A DNA stretch of 64,000 bases from JANMES01 sp038329865 (GTDB taxonomy: Bacteria; Planctomycetota; Phycisphaerae; Tepidisphaerales; Tepidisphaeraceae), in the NCBI GenBank assembly GCA_038329865.1, contig JBBQNK010000005.1, positions 74,422 to 138,421 on the forward strand, written 5' to 3'. A program made the translations under genes and the position numbers. Positions within the stretch are counted from its first letter, which is position 1. The number at the start of each line of letters is the position of its first letter. Positions 25,032 through 33,957 of the stretch are shown piece after piece. The notes under the pieces were generated by a model, which saw nothing but the letters and a program-made list of their open reading frames with translations, did no database searches and was not told the origin of the DNA.

Positions 25032-27257
25032 TCAACCGATCATTTCCAGTCTCGCGTGTTCAAGGATCAGCGTCTTCCGGCCAGCTGTGTTGAAATTCAC
25101 TGAGGCACGCGTGCCGCTGCCGGTGGTTTGAATTTCGTCGATTCTTCCTAAGCCGAAACTCGGGTGGCGGACCAGCTGGCCCTTGCGGAAATGGGCGAAC
25201 GGGTTGCGTTCGCGGGTGAAGAAGTCGGGGACGTCGGCGTCGCTGTCGGTCGCGTTCGCCAGGCCGGTGCGGTCGATCACTTCGATCGCCTCGGCCGGCA
25301 TTTCCATCAGGAACGGGCTCGGCACCGTTCGCTCGCGCAATCCGCGGATCGTGCGATAGGCAGCCTTGCCGAGGATCAGCCGCTGCTGCGCCCGCGTGAT
25401 GCCGACGAAGCACAGCCGCCGCTCTTCTTCCATCTGGTTCGCGTCATCGCGCGCCCGCGCGTGCGGCAGGCAGCCTTCTTCGAGCCCGATCATCGCCACG
25501 ACCGGAAACTCCAGCCCCTTGGCGGCGTGCAGGGTCATCAGCGTGATCGCGCCTTCGCCGTCTTTCATATGATCCGCATCGCTCATGAGCGTGACGGCGT
25601 TGAGATAGTCGACCAGCTCGCCGGCGGGATTTTCCTTGTCGTACTCCGCGGCGGCCGAGAGCAGTTCGTTGACGTTTGCCAGCTCGTCGAGCTCATCGCC
25701 GCCGATTTTGCGGAGGGCCGCCTCCATGCCGGAACGTTTGACGACGTCGTCCATAATCGCCTGCACGCGGCCGAAGCCGCTGGGCTCTTCAAACATGTCG
25801 CCGCTCATGGCCGTCACGCGGTTGCGCCAGCTTTCGACGAGCTCGACGAACGCGGCGATCGACTTGATCGCCCGCGTGGTGATGCCCTGCACTTGCGCAG
25901 CTTTTTTCATCGAGTCGAATAAAGAAATGCCCGTCGCGTACGCCTGGTTCTGCAGCGCTTTGAGCGTCGGATCGCTGATCCCACGCGTAGGCGTGTTGGC
26001 GATCCGCTCCAGGCTGACTTCGTCGGCCGAGTTGGCGATCACGCGCAGGTACGCCAGCACGTCCTTGATCTCTTTGCGGTTGTAGAACTCCACGCCGCGG
26101 GCGATCTGGTACGGGATTTTGGCTTTGAAAAGCGATTCTTCCATCACGCGAGACAGCGCGTTCATGCGATAGAAAATCCCCATCTGGCTCCACGCCCGGC
26201 CGTCTTCATCATGCAGTTTTTTCAGCTCTTCGGTAACCGTCTTGGCTTCGTCGTGCTCGTCCTGGCACAAAAACAGCTTGGCCTTGTGGCCATCATCATT
26301 TTCCGTCCAAAGATCTTTTTTCTTCCGCTGCGTGTTGTGGGCAATGAGCGAGCTTGCGATGGCGAGGATCGTCTTGGTGCTGCGGTAATTCTGCTCGAGC
26401 CGCACGACTTTCGCGTCGGGGTAATCTTTCTCAAAATGCAGGATGTTGCGGATGTCGGCCCCGCGCCACGCATAGATGGATTGATCGGGATCGCCGACCA
26501 CGCAAATGTTCTTGTGCCGGTGCGCGATGGCGTGCGCGATGATGTACTGGGCGTGGTTCGTGTCCTGGTATTCGTCGATCAAAATGTACTGGAACCGATC
26601 CTGCAACTCGCCGAGCACGTCCTGATGCGTGCGAAGTGCGTGGGCGGTTTTCAGCAGCAGGTCATCAAAGTCCAGGCCGTTGCTTTGGTTCAGGAGCGAT
26701 TGATATTTCGTGTAAATCCGCGCGACTTGCCGCTGGTAAAAATCCTTGGCGCTCTCCGCGAACGCCTCCGCCGTCAGGAGTTGGTTCTTGGCGTTGCTGA
26801 TCGTGCTGTGAACGCCGTTTGGGGGGAAATTCGTGGTGCTCATTTCGAGCAGCTTGAGGGCTTCCTTGATCAGCTTCGTCTGATCGGAGGAATCGAAGAT
26901 CGTGAAGTTCGGCGCCAGGCCGATGCGCGTGGCGTAGTGCTTCAGAACGCGCAGGCAGAGCGAGTGAAAGGTGCAGATGGTCGGCCCGTACGTATCGAGC
27001 CGGCCGAAGTCGCGGAGGTCGCGGTTCATGGCTGCGCCGATGCGGCTCTTCATCTCGCCGGCGGCTTTGTTGGTGAAAGTGATCGCGAGGATCGAGTTCG
27101 GGGGAATGCCGAGGCTGATCAGGTACGCCACGCGGCGCGTGATGACGCGCGTCTTCCCGCTACCGGCGCCGGCGATGATGAGCAGCGGCCCGTCGACGTG
27201 CGTGGCCGCCTCGCGCTGCGGAGCGGTCAGACCTGCAAGTAATTCATCCTGATTCAT
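25032..27257 (-). CDS. pcrA: ATP-dependent DNA helicase, UvrD/PcrA family
   Basis: 741 residues from ATG 27257 (MNQDELLAGLTAPQREA). Superfamily 1A motifs in order: Q motif LTAPQREAA, I GAGSGKT, Ia TFTNKAAGEM, II DEYQDTN, III GDPDQSIYAWRGAD, IV LEQNYRS, V TLHAAKGLEFP, VI VGITRAQQRL. The C-terminal GQLVRHPSFGLGRIDEI is the Tudor-like RNA-polymerase-contacting tail typical of PcrA/UvrD. It unwinds DNA 3'-5' in repair and removes obstacles for replication. The frame is open to 27353 but that part is the hairpin repeat. Stands alone. Confidence 0.92.
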   Translation of the reverse strand: MNQDELLAGLTAPQREAATHVDGPLLIIAGAGSGKTRVITRRVAYLISLGIPPNSILAITFTNKAAGEMKSRIGAAMNRDLRDFGRLDTYGPTICTFHSLCLRVLKHYATRIGLAPNFTIFDSSDQTKLIKEALKLLEMSTTNFPPNGVHSTISNAKNQLLTAEAFAESAKDFYQRQVARIYTKYQSLLNQSNGLDFDDLLLKTAHALRTHQDVLGELQDRFQYILIDEYQDTNHAQYIIAHAIAHRHKNICVVGDPDQSIYAWRGADIRNILHFEKDYPDAKVVRLEQNYRSTKTILAIASSLIAHNTQRKKKDLWTENDDGHKAKLFLCQDEHDEAKTVTEELKKLHDEDGRAWSQMGIFYRMNALSRVMEESLFKAKIPYQIARGVEFYNRKEIKDVLAYLRVIANSADEVSLERIANTPTRGISDPTLKALQNQAYATGISLFDSMKKAAQVQGITTRAIKSIAAFVELVESWRNRVTAMSGDMFEEPSGFGRVQAIMDDVVKRSGMEAALRKIGGDELDELANVNELLSAAAEYDKENPAGELVDYLNAVTLMSDADHMKDGEGAITLMTLHAAKGLEFPVVAMIGLEEGCLPHARARDDANQMEEERRLCFVGITRAQQRLILGKAAYRTIRGLRERTVPSPFLMEMPAEAIEVIDRTGLANATDSDADVPDFFTRERNPFAHFRKGQLVRHPSFGLGRIDEIQTTGSGTRASVNFNTAGRKTLILEHARLEMIG

Positions 27258-27315
27258 CGCCCCGCCAAGGTAGCCGAGGCGAACGATTTTGCAATTTTCT
27301 CTACGGAGCGGAAGG

Positions 27316-27405
27316 AATGAACACAGAGGCACAGAGACACAGAGAAGACACAAAGAAGAAATTCAAAATTTTTCTTCTCTGCGTCTCTGTGTCTCTGTGT
27401 TCATT
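27316..27405. repeat. 33-bp hairpin of ACACAGAG words between divergent genes
   Basis: Left arm from 27316 (AATGAACACAGAGGCACAGA) and right arm ending near 27405 pair over 33 bp with two mismatches, loop A/T rich. It lies upstream of both pcrA and the rhomboid gene, so it is not a terminator for either; this argues against a single terminator role for the class. Confidence 0.65.
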
Positions 27406-27500
27406 TTTTCGATTGAATCGGCATTACCGTTGATCGACGTGGGCAGGGTATGCTTTCGCGGCTATCGCTCCTACGATAACGCGAGTCGTTTAACCCGAGG

Positions 27501-28724
27501 TTGTGCGTGCCCCCTGATGACCGTGAATCCTTTGTCCCCGCCCCGCCGTCGGGCTTGCCGGTTGATTACCAGAATCCGTACGCGCCGCAGTCGGGGAGCG
27601 CGCCGCATCCGTTTTTTGAGGATTTGAACGCCGCGACGCCGCGCGCGTATTTTGTGCCGATCCTCATTGCGATCAATATCGCCGTCTTCGTAGCCATGGG
27701 GCTGTCGGGTGTCGGGTGGATCGTTCCCAATCCCGAGCGGACGATCGCGTGGGGCGTCGACTTTTGGCCGCTCACCACCAGCGGCGAATGGTGGCGATTG
27801 CTCACCAGCGCGTTCATTCACTTCGGCGTGTTCCACATCGGCTTTAACATGTGGGCGCTGTACGCCGTCGGGATGTTCACCGAACGGCTGTTCGGGAATC
27901 TCGCGTTTTTGCTGATTTACCTGTTCACGGCGGTGCTGTCGGGCATCACGAGCATCTGGTTCGAACACCAGGCGGTGGCGGCCGGTGCGTCGGGGGCGAT
28001 ATTTGCGATCTACGGCGCGCTGCTGGCCTACCTGCTCGTGCAGCGGTCGACGTTTCCGACCGGCGCGGTAAAGCACCTGCTGCGAAACACGCTCGGGTTC
28101 ATCGCGATCAACATCGGGCTGGGGTTTTATATTAAAGGCATCAGCAACGGCGCGCACCTGGGCGGGCTGGCGACGGGGATCATTCTCGGCGCAGTCTTCG
28201 CTCGCCCGCTCGATCCGGCCCGGCGAAAACGCCAGGCCATTCCCAAACTACTGGCCGGCGTGGCGCTGGCGACGGCGATGATCGTCGTCGGGCTGGCGTA
28301 CATCCCCAGGGAATCGCCGGGCATGGCGGGCGACGTGCGGTTCACCATCGCCCTGGATTTACTCGCTCCCCGCCAGCGGCAGGCGGAGGCGAAGGTGAAT
28401 GCACTGGTGAGCACCCGCGCGATGGGGAAAATCAATGATGCGGATTTCGCCCACCAGCTGGAAATCGATGTGATTCCCACCTGGTCAGACATTTACAATC
28501 GACTGAACGCGATTCCGATCACCCCGGGCTCAACGAACGGCGCAAAGTTCCAGTCGGCGATCAATTTCGCCCGGGTCACGCGCGACCTCTTCACCACCCA
28601 GGCCGCCCTCATGCGGCATCCGGATAAGGAATTGATCAATACCTACGAACGCCTGGCGGCCGAGCGCCACAAAATCATCCAGGAACGACGGCAGGACCAT
28701 GCGGATCAAAACGACGGCGAGTAA
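27501..28724 (+). CDS. Rhomboid-family intramembrane serine protease
   Basis: Up to 407 residues from TTG 27501; GTG 27507 is an alternative. Rhomboid core at residues 50-235: WWRLLTSAFIHFGVFHIGFN (loop-1 and helix-2 HxxxN block), catalytic Ser164 in AGASGAIFAIYGALL and His219 in ISNGAHLGGLATG. Six helices are visible, plus a seventh at LLAGVALATAMIVVGLAYI. The C-terminal 150 residues (QAEAKVNALVSTRAMGKIND onward) form a helical domain outside the membrane that is not part of the usual rhomboid. It should cleave membrane-protein substrates within the bilayer; substrates are unknown. Confidence 0.88.
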   Translation: MCVPPDDRESFVPAPPSGLPVDYQNPYAPQSGSAPHPFFEDLNAATPRAYFVPILIAINIAVFVAMGLSGVGWIVPNPERTIAWGVDFWPLTTSGEWWRLLTSAFIHFGVFHIGFNMWALYAVGMFTERLFGNLAFLLIYLFTAVLSGITSIWFEHQAVAAGASGAIFAIYGALLAYLLVQRSTFPTGAVKHLLRNTLGFIAINIGLGFYIKGISNGAHLGGLATGIILGAVFARPLDPARRKRQAIPKLLAGVALATAMIVVGLAYIPRESPGMAGDVRFTIALDLLAPRQRQAEAKVNALVSTRAMGKINDADFAHQLEIDVIPTWSDIYNRLNAIPITPGSTNGAKFQSAINFARVTRDLFTTQAALMRHPDKELINTYERLAAERHKIIQERRQDHADQNDGE

Positions 28725-28797
28725 ACCAATATTTCATTCGGCGAAGCCCACGTAAACGGGGCAGCTTCACGCCGATTGCTTCAGCAACGGCGCAGGT

Positions 28798-29940
28798 TCA
28801 CGCCGATTGCTTCATCGGCCTGTAAACCGGCGGTTTGTTGATGGCCATTCTTGAATTGGCGGGGACTTTCGTCGGCGAAATGTGGTCGGGCGCCGGCAGG
28901 CGGCGGTAGAGGTCGAGGACTTTGATCAGATCTGAAGGGTCGCGGGAAAGCTGCATCTCGACGACGCGCACGCGCGACGCCATCTTCGCCACGAGCTTCC
29001 CGCCCCGCCGGCTGGGCGGCAGATCGATACTCGGCCAACTGCGGCGCAGGACATTCATCGCCGACATCCATCCCGCCTGCTTCACCCGCACCTGCTCGCG
29101 CCGGCCGAGTCCGCATACGAGGATCAGGTCGCAGAACGCGTGGTTCTGTACCGATTTCGGACGGCTGGCGTGCAGATCCGTCCATTGCTCGATCGCCGCG
29201 GGGAAATCCTGCTGCTTTTGATCCCGCAAGCGATTGGTTGTATATGCGGCAGTTGCCATTTTCATCTCGTGGCTCGTCCCGGTGAAGCGGGACGGGCCGA
29301 GGGGCACGGGTTTCTGCAGCACGTGCCCGGGCAGGTGGAGCATCGCGATTTTTCCCGGCTCTTCCTCACGCAGAGCGACCCACCGTTGCCCGATGATGCT
29401 GTATCCGTCGGCGAGCAGTGTCGAAAGCTCCGGCCCGAGCGGCAATTCGCCGAGCAGCAGCACGCCAAACCCGTCTTTCGCCGCCGCGACGGCCGGCAGC
29501 AGGTGGAGCTCGCGCGGCGCGGTCAGTTGCGCGAGCGGCCAGAGAAAGGCGGCGTCGCTCAGCAGCACCGGATCGCCCTGCAGCGCCTCGGGCGTGAGCC
29601 AGCACTGCCATCGCTTGCGGACGAGGTCGACCATCGTCAGGCCGACGGAATTATCGAGGCGGAAGTAGCGGTCGCCGTCGCGGAAGAGTTCGAATGCCTG
29701 GCCGTCGACAGGTACCGGCCGGGCACGGGCGGGAAGGTTGAGCATCACGTCTTCCAGATCGAACGGCTCGATCACGCCGCGTAACGGCACGAACCCATCC
29801 GGAAAGCTCACCTCGCGGAACGGCTGAACCAGGTGATCCAGGTGCGGCACGAGTTCTTCGCAGGCGCAGTTGATCTCAACGGCCGTGCCGTGCACCACCA
29901 GTTTACGCTGCGACCAAGTGTAAAAGTCGAAGAGATCCAT
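28798..29940 (-). CDS. HPr-kinase-like fold protein with lost P-loop (tentative)
   Basis: 380 residues. Not a strong family match. The middle part LHLLPAVAAAKDGFGVLLLG followed by ELPLGPELSTLLADGYSIIG and RWVALREEEPGKIAML follows the layout of HPr kinase/phosphorylase-like proteins (HAaaV..dGrgvLl.G.sGsGKSTL...L...G..l..D), but the GxSGxGKST is replaced by GELPLGPELST, with no Lys. So if the fold assignment is right, it cannot bind ATP in the usual way. The C-terminal 140 residues are basic and helical (LRRSWPSIDLPPSRRGGKL). It is downstream of the ACT-domain gene, with a hairpin between. Another possibility is an unrelated uncharacterised planctomycete protein. Confidence 0.4.
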   Translation of the reverse strand: MDLFDFYTWSQRKLVVHGTAVEINCACEELVPHLDHLVQPFREVSFPDGFVPLRGVIEPFDLEDVMLNLPARARPVPVDGQAFELFRDGDRYFRLDNSVGLTMVDLVRKRWQCWLTPEALQGDPVLLSDAAFLWPLAQLTAPRELHLLPAVAAAKDGFGVLLLGELPLGPELSTLLADGYSIIGQRWVALREEEPGKIAMLHLPGHVLQKPVPLGPSRFTGTSHEMKMATAAYTTNRLRDQKQQDFPAAIEQWTDLHASRPKSVQNHAFCDLILVCGLGRREQVRVKQAGWMSAMNVLRRSWPSIDLPPSRRGGKLVAKMASRVRVVEMQLSRDPSDLIKVLDLYRRLPAPDHISPTKVPANSRMAINKPPVYRPMKQSA

Positions 29941-30044
29941 TCGATTGCTGTGGGCAATATCGGATGTAACAGGATTGGGACTGCAGGGGGAATGGGGTAG
30001 TCCGATAAGTGCGGAGTGGCGATTGATGAGTAGTGGAAAGGCGT

Positions 30045-30104
30045 GGTGATTGATGAGTGGTGATTGACCGGAGAAATTCCGTCAATCTCCACTCATTAAT
30101 CACC
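30045..30104. repeat. GGTGATTGATGAGTGG-word hairpin
   Basis: Arms of about 26 bp (30045-30071 and 30079-30104) pair with two mismatches and one bulge, closed by a short loop. The same word makes up the hairpins at 51593-51649 and 55209-55268. A half copy (GCGATTGATGAGTAGTGG) lies just upstream at 30019-30036. Confidence 0.65.
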
Positions 30105-30110
30105 AGCCGC

Positions 30111-30590
30111 TCACTCCGTATCCAGGTCGCTCTGCCCCACCAGCGTAAATCCCTTGCGGATGAGCAGTTGGGCGGCCAGGGTGGGGTCGTCGCAGAATAG
30201 CGCCAGCGCCGGGCCGCGAGGGCGGATCAGGAGCGGGTAGGCGTAGTGGATGTTGATCTCCGCCGCCAGCAGCGCCGAACAGATGACGACCAGAGGTTGC
30301 TTCACCTTCGGCATTTCCACCACCAGCATGTCGGATTCGCTGAATCCAAAGCCGGCGGTGCGGAGAAGTTCGCGGCCGTAGTCGGGGTGGGCACAGATCA
30401 GCCGCACTAACGCGGCGTCGCCGGATTCTTCAAGGGAAAGCGCGACGATCCGCCCGGCCCCGTGCTCGAACGAGCGCAGGAGCATCTGGAGTCGGCCGAC
30501 CTTGCTCTCCAGGAAAATAGTGAACTGCCGGACACGGGTTGATTCAAACCCGGCCCCGCTCGCCGTCTGGGGCGGGAGGAGATCTTCCAT
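30111..30590 (-). CDS. Tandem ACT-domain protein
   Basis: 159 residues. Two ACT-like repeats: RQFTIFLESKVGRLQMLLRS with LVRLICAHPDYGRELLRTAG, then LVVICSALLAAEINIHYAYP with LALFCDDPTLAAQLLIRKG. ACT domains bind small ligands, mostly amino acids, and regulate enzymes. Two stand-alone ACT repeats resemble the regulatory half of acetolactate synthase small subunits or orphan ACT regulators. No enzyme of amino acid synthesis is adjacent, so the partner is unknown. It lies upstream of the HprK-like gene on the same strand. Confidence 0.7.
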   Translation of the reverse strand: MEDLLPPQTASGAGFESTRVRQFTIFLESKVGRLQMLLRSFEHGAGRIVALSLEESGDAALVRLICAHPDYGRELLRTAGFGFSESDMLVVEMPKVKQPLVVICSALLAAEINIHYAYPLLIRPRGPALALFCDDPTLAAQLLIRKGFTLVGQSDLDTE

Positions 30591-30702
30591 AGGCCTTAAG
30601 CTTAACGGAAAGATCGGGCCCGCCCAAAGAAAAACTGGAATAAGAAAGGCCCGCTCCTTTCGGAACGGGCCATTCGCGAATCAGGCTGCAATCGTCAGGT
30701 GA

Positions 30703-31614
30703 TTAGTTCACGCTGGTGATGCAGAGGACCGAGTCCTGCTGGGTAGCCGGATCGGCAGGAGACAACGCGCTGGTGCTCCCGTCGGTCTTGGCAGTGTTAA
30801 TACCCGACACGACCGTGAAAGCGGTGGCCGTGTAGATGCAGTCGTTGTTGTTGCCGCAGAGCGAGGTCTGCTGGAATTCAGCATGCCCGTCTGCGTACAG
30901 CACGTTTTGACCGTCGCGGTCATGGTTCGTGCTGTTGCCAACGATGATGGCGGAATGGGTGGCGCCTACGGTCACCGTGTTCCAGTTCGCCACGGTCATG
31001 GCCGTACCGGCCGCGTTCAGGCCCGGGCCGATATCCGCCGCGGTGGCGAAATCGGAATGGAAGGCCGTCAGGTTGACCTTGAACTTGATCGTGTTGCCCT
31101 GCGCCGGCGTGGCCGACGGGTAGACGTTCACGAAGCTGTAGCTCACGTTCTTGTTCAGCCCGGCACCGGCGCCGTCGCCGGTGAAGTTGCCACGCGACGT
31201 GGCCGGCTGAGAGTTCATCGTGTCCGCTTCAGCGCCCCCGCTGGGGCAGACGAAGACGGCCGGCGTGAGGTCTTCCTGACGGATCAGGAGGAACATCGCA
31301 GCCGGGATGTTGTTGGCGGGAATGGTCGAAGCAGCGGCAAACGGATCGACCGATGCAGCACCGGTGCTGGCGACGTTAGCGCTGGTGAGCGCGTCGTTCC
31401 AGTAAGTACGCGGGAACGAGCCCTTGTTCTCATTGGAGTAAAGGATCAGTGCGTTGCCGATCTGCTTGAGATTGGCGGCACACTTCACACGGTTGGCCGT
31501 TTCACGGGCCTTGTTCAACGACGGCAGCAGGATCGAGATCAGCAGCGCGATGATGCCGATGACGACCAGCAGTTCGACGAGCGTAAAGCCCGCCTTTTTT
31601 GATAATCGCTTCAT
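30703..31614 (-). CDS. Type II secretion-type pseudopilin (DUF1559-like, planctomycete)
   Basis: 303 residues from ATG 31614, with AAGGAG ten bases upstream. The prepilin leader is KRLSKKAG|FTLVELLVVIG with cleavage after Gly and methylated Phe expected; residues 8-35 form the hydrophobic helix. The conserved follow-up LNKARETANRVKCAANLKQI and the C-terminal HDRDGQNVLYADGHAEF block are typical of planctomycete pseudopilins. Exported and assembled by a type II/IV-like system, or anchored at the surface. A close paralog lies upstream (31843-32748); their first 116 coding bases differ at one position. Confidence 0.88.
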   Translation of the reverse strand: MKRLSKKAGFTLVELLVVIGIIALLISILLPSLNKARETANRVKCAANLKQIGNALILYSNENKGSFPRTYWNDALTSANVASTGAASVDPFAAASTIPANNIPAAMFLLIRQEDLTPAVFVCPSGGAEADTMNSQPATSRGNFTGDGAGAGLNKNVSYSFVNVYPSATPAQGNTIKFKVNLTAFHSDFATAADIGPGLNAAGTAMTVANWNTVTVGATHSAIIVGNSTNHDRDGQNVLYADGHAEFQQTSLCGNNNDCIYTATAFTVVSGINTAKTDGSTSALSPADPATQQDSVLCITSVN

Positions 31615-31842
31615 AGGGCGACTCCTTAATATGCGTACATGTCGGTTACGGCATTTTGTCGCTCGGATCGATCCGGATGGATTGATAATGCCGGTTTGCA
31701 TCAGCCGAAGCTGGTGTTAGCGACCCGAGTTTGAAAATCCGCAACCTTCGTTTCTGTTCTAATCATCAGCGAACACCGCCGATGAATCATTTTCAACAAG
31801 CCGCACGAATCGTGCGGGCCAGACTGACCGGGATGTCCAGTC

Positions 31843-32748
31843 TTACTGGCTGTCGATCAACAAGACCGAGTCAGTCGCAGACTTCGGATCAGAGCCGGCG
31901 GCAGATTTGCCGGTCGTGAACGAGGTGTCCTGAGCCGTGTAGATGTTGTCGTTGTTGTTACCGCAGAGGCAGGTCTGCTGAAATTCAGCATGCCCGTCTG
32001 CGTACAGAACGTTCTGACCGTCCTGGTTGTGGTTGTTGCTGTTGCCAAGGACCATCACCGAGCGGGATACGCCGACGGTGCATGCAACCAATGCTGCATC
32101 GGTACCAGGACCACCAGCGGACTGCGTGCCCGGACCAGTGCCGGCCGGGCTGATGTCAGCCGCGGTCGCGAAGTCAGAGGAGAACGCCGTGATGAACGTC
32201 TTGTAGCCAAGACCGATCGCGGTCGTCGACGGATAGACGTTCACAAAGCTGTACGAGACGTACTTCTTCACGCTGCCGGCCGGGGTGCCGTCCGTGAAGT
32301 TCGAACGCGACGTAGCAGGCTGCGAGCTCATGGTGTCGATCAGAGCGTTAGAGCTCGGGCAGACGAACACGGCCGGGGTCAGATCTTCCTGACGGATCAG
32401 GAGGAACAACGCGGCCGGGATGTTGGAATCGCCACCGCAACCGGCGGCAGTCAACGGGGCCGTGAACGGATCAGGCGCCGCAGCTCCAGCAGCCGTCGTG
32501 CCCGATACGGTGATCACGGGCGGCGTGGCAGTGGACTTGCAGCGCGGGAACAGGCCTCTATTCTCGTTGGAATAGAGCACCAGTGCGTTACCAACCTGCT
32601 TGAGGTTGGCCGCGCACTTCACGCGGTTGGCCGTTTCACGGGCCTTGTTCAACGACGGCAGCAGGATCGAGATCAGCAGCGCGATGATGCCGATGACGAC
32701 CAGCAGTTCGACGAGCGTAAAGCCCGCCTTCTTCGTAACTTGCTTCAT
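31843..32748 (-). CDS. Type II secretion-type pseudopilin, paralog
   Basis: 301 residues; AAAGGAG precedes the ATG. Leader KQVTKKAG|FTLVELLVVIG, helix, ARETANRVKCAANLKQVGNA, central SNALIDTMSSQPATSRSNF and the end block HNQDGQNVLYADGHAEF. Like its downstream paralog it has a variable middle and Ala/Thr-rich loops. Bases 32615-32730 match 31481-31596 with one difference, which suggests recent duplication or gene conversion of the 5' end. The 228-nt gap between the two holds no other gene; cotranscription is possible. Confidence 0.88.
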   Translation of the reverse strand: MKQVTKKAGFTLVELLVVIGIIALLISILLPSLNKARETANRVKCAANLKQVGNALVLYSNENRGLFPRCKSTATPPVITVSGTTAAGAAAPDPFTAPLTAAGCGGDSNIPAALFLLIRQEDLTPAVFVCPSSNALIDTMSSQPATSRSNFTDGTPAGSVKKYVSYSFVNVYPSTTAIGLGYKTFITAFSSDFATAADISPAGTGPGTQSAGGPGTDAALVACTVGVSRSVMVLGNSNNHNQDGQNVLYADGHAEFQQTCLCGNNNDNIYTAQDTSFTTGKSAAGSDPKSATDSVLLIDSQ

Positions 32749-33229
32749 AAAGAAGCTCCTTTCAAACTGCCGCTCTCTTTGGCTTTTCGATCGAATCGAC
32801 GGGGTACGTATAAATGATACCGGGTTAAATTAGTCCCCCTGGCAAATTGCCTTGGAGAGACCATGCGTCGATTCAAACGTCCAGCCACCTCGAGCGGCGA
32901 CCATTACCCATCGGCGAACGCCGCCGATGGTCTATTCTTATGTTTCAGGTGAACGACTAACTTCTAAACTCTCCCAATGCGTCGATGGGAAGGAAAGTGA
33001 CGCACCAGACTTCTGCCTTGCGCAGGTTTATTTGTGCTATCGTTGTCACATTAGGTGAATATGTCAAGAAGTTTCTGTTTAATCGACAGAATTCGAGAAA
33101 AAATCATTTCAACGAGTGTTGATCTGACGTGTATTATCGGATTCGCAACCGAAAATCCTATTTTGCGCCCGGAATCTGCATCGGCGTGCGGGCTGAAGCC
33201 CGCACGCCACATTTCTCGCTCTAATGCCC
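32749..33229. other. 481-nt non-coding gap upstream of the pseudopilin genes
   Basis: The stretch is AT-richer than its surroundings and should hold the promoter of the pseudopilin genes (minus strand). ORFs here are short and without family features. A small perfect hairpin lies at 33183-33208. No RNA gene was recognised. Confidence 0.5.
33183..33208. repeat. Perfect 11-bp GC hairpin (GGCGTGCGGGC-TGAA-GCCCGCACGCC)
   Basis: Eleven perfect pairs around a TGAA loop, 22 nt from the coaD stop. It is a short relative of the long intergenic hairpins and probably terminates coaD, which reads towards it from the right. Confidence 0.55.
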
Positions 33230-33757
33230 CTAAGTGCTGGGCGCATCGGGAATAACAACACCCATACCGCCCGCTTTTTGCTTGATCCTGAGCCGATCAA
33301 CAACGATTTTCGGCAAAACCGCGGACAGTTTCCCGACATCCCCGCCCAACGCCACCACCTGGCGAATCAAGCTGCTGCTGGTGAGCGCATATTCGTCGCC
33401 GGTCATGATGAAGACCGTCTCAATCCCGCCCACCGTGCGGTTGGCCATCGCCAGTTGGAACTCGTAGCGCAAATCCGACGCGTCGCGGATCCCGCGCAGC
33501 ATGACGGTGGCCTTGGCCGACCGCACGAAATCGACCGTCAGCCCCATGTACCGCTCCACCCGCGCGTGCGGCATGTCCTTCAGCAGATGCTGAATCAGCT
33601 CCACCCGCTCCTCGATAGTGAACAGTTCCTTTTTCTCCGGATTGATCCCCACGCCGACGATCAACTCGTCAAACAACACCATGCCCCGGCGGATCACGTC
33701 GAGGTGACCGTTGGTGATCGGATCAAATTGCCCGGGGAAGACTGCGATTCGTTTCAT
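33230..33757 (-). CDS. coaD: Phosphopantetheine adenylyltransferase
   Basis: 175 residues from ATG 33757 (MKRIAVFPGQFDP); the upstream extension to 33793 is not part of the family. Nucleotidyltransferase signature FPGQFDPITNGHLDVIRR, then MLRGIRDASDLRYEFQLAMA and the ISSSLIR-type motif as TSSSLIRQVVALGGDV. It transfers AMP from ATP to 4'-phosphopantetheine, the next-to-last step of coenzyme A synthesis. The Ser of the usual GSFDP is Gln here, a minor variation. The gene stands alone between hairpin repeats. Confidence 0.93.
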   Translation of the reverse strand: MKRIAVFPGQFDPITNGHLDVIRRGMVLFDELIVGVGINPEKKELFTIEERVELIQHLLKDMPHARVERYMGLTVDFVRSAKATVMLRGIRDASDLRYEFQLAMANRTVGGIETVFIMTGDEYALTSSSLIRQVVALGGDVGKLSAVLPKIVVDRLRIKQKAGGMGVVIPDAPST

Positions 33758-33769
33758 ACATGAGATTGT

Positions 33770-33796
33770 CAATTGTCCATCGCAAATGGTCAATTG
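33770..33796. repeat. Small CAATTGTCCAT hairpin upstream of coaD
   Basis: Arms 33770-33780 and 33786-33796 pair over 11 bp with one mismatch and a 5-nt loop, in a run of ATTGTCAATTGTCCAT words. It is 12 nt from the coaD start, in the leader, so it may affect its translation. Confidence 0.4.
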
Positions 33797-33826
33797 CTGG
33801 CCGACTTAATCGACGCTTGTTCGGAA

Positions 33827-33891
33827 GTGGCATGGGCGGCTCGCCCATGGTTTTTGACGGAACAAAGACACGGGCGAGCCGCCCGTGCCAC
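33827..33891. repeat. 23-bp hairpin with self-palindromic arms (GTGGCATGGGCGGCTCGCCC)
   Basis: Arms 33827-33849 and 33869-33891 pair over 23 bp with two mismatches. Each arm also folds on itself (ATGGGCG-GCT-CGCCCAT). It lies between the divergent coaD and pgeF genes, upstream of both. Confidence 0.6.
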
Positions 33892-33957
33892 TGAAAAGGA
33901 AACTGCACCCTAGGACTTCTATTGACGATCCGCAGCGAACGTTGACGATTGCGACCC

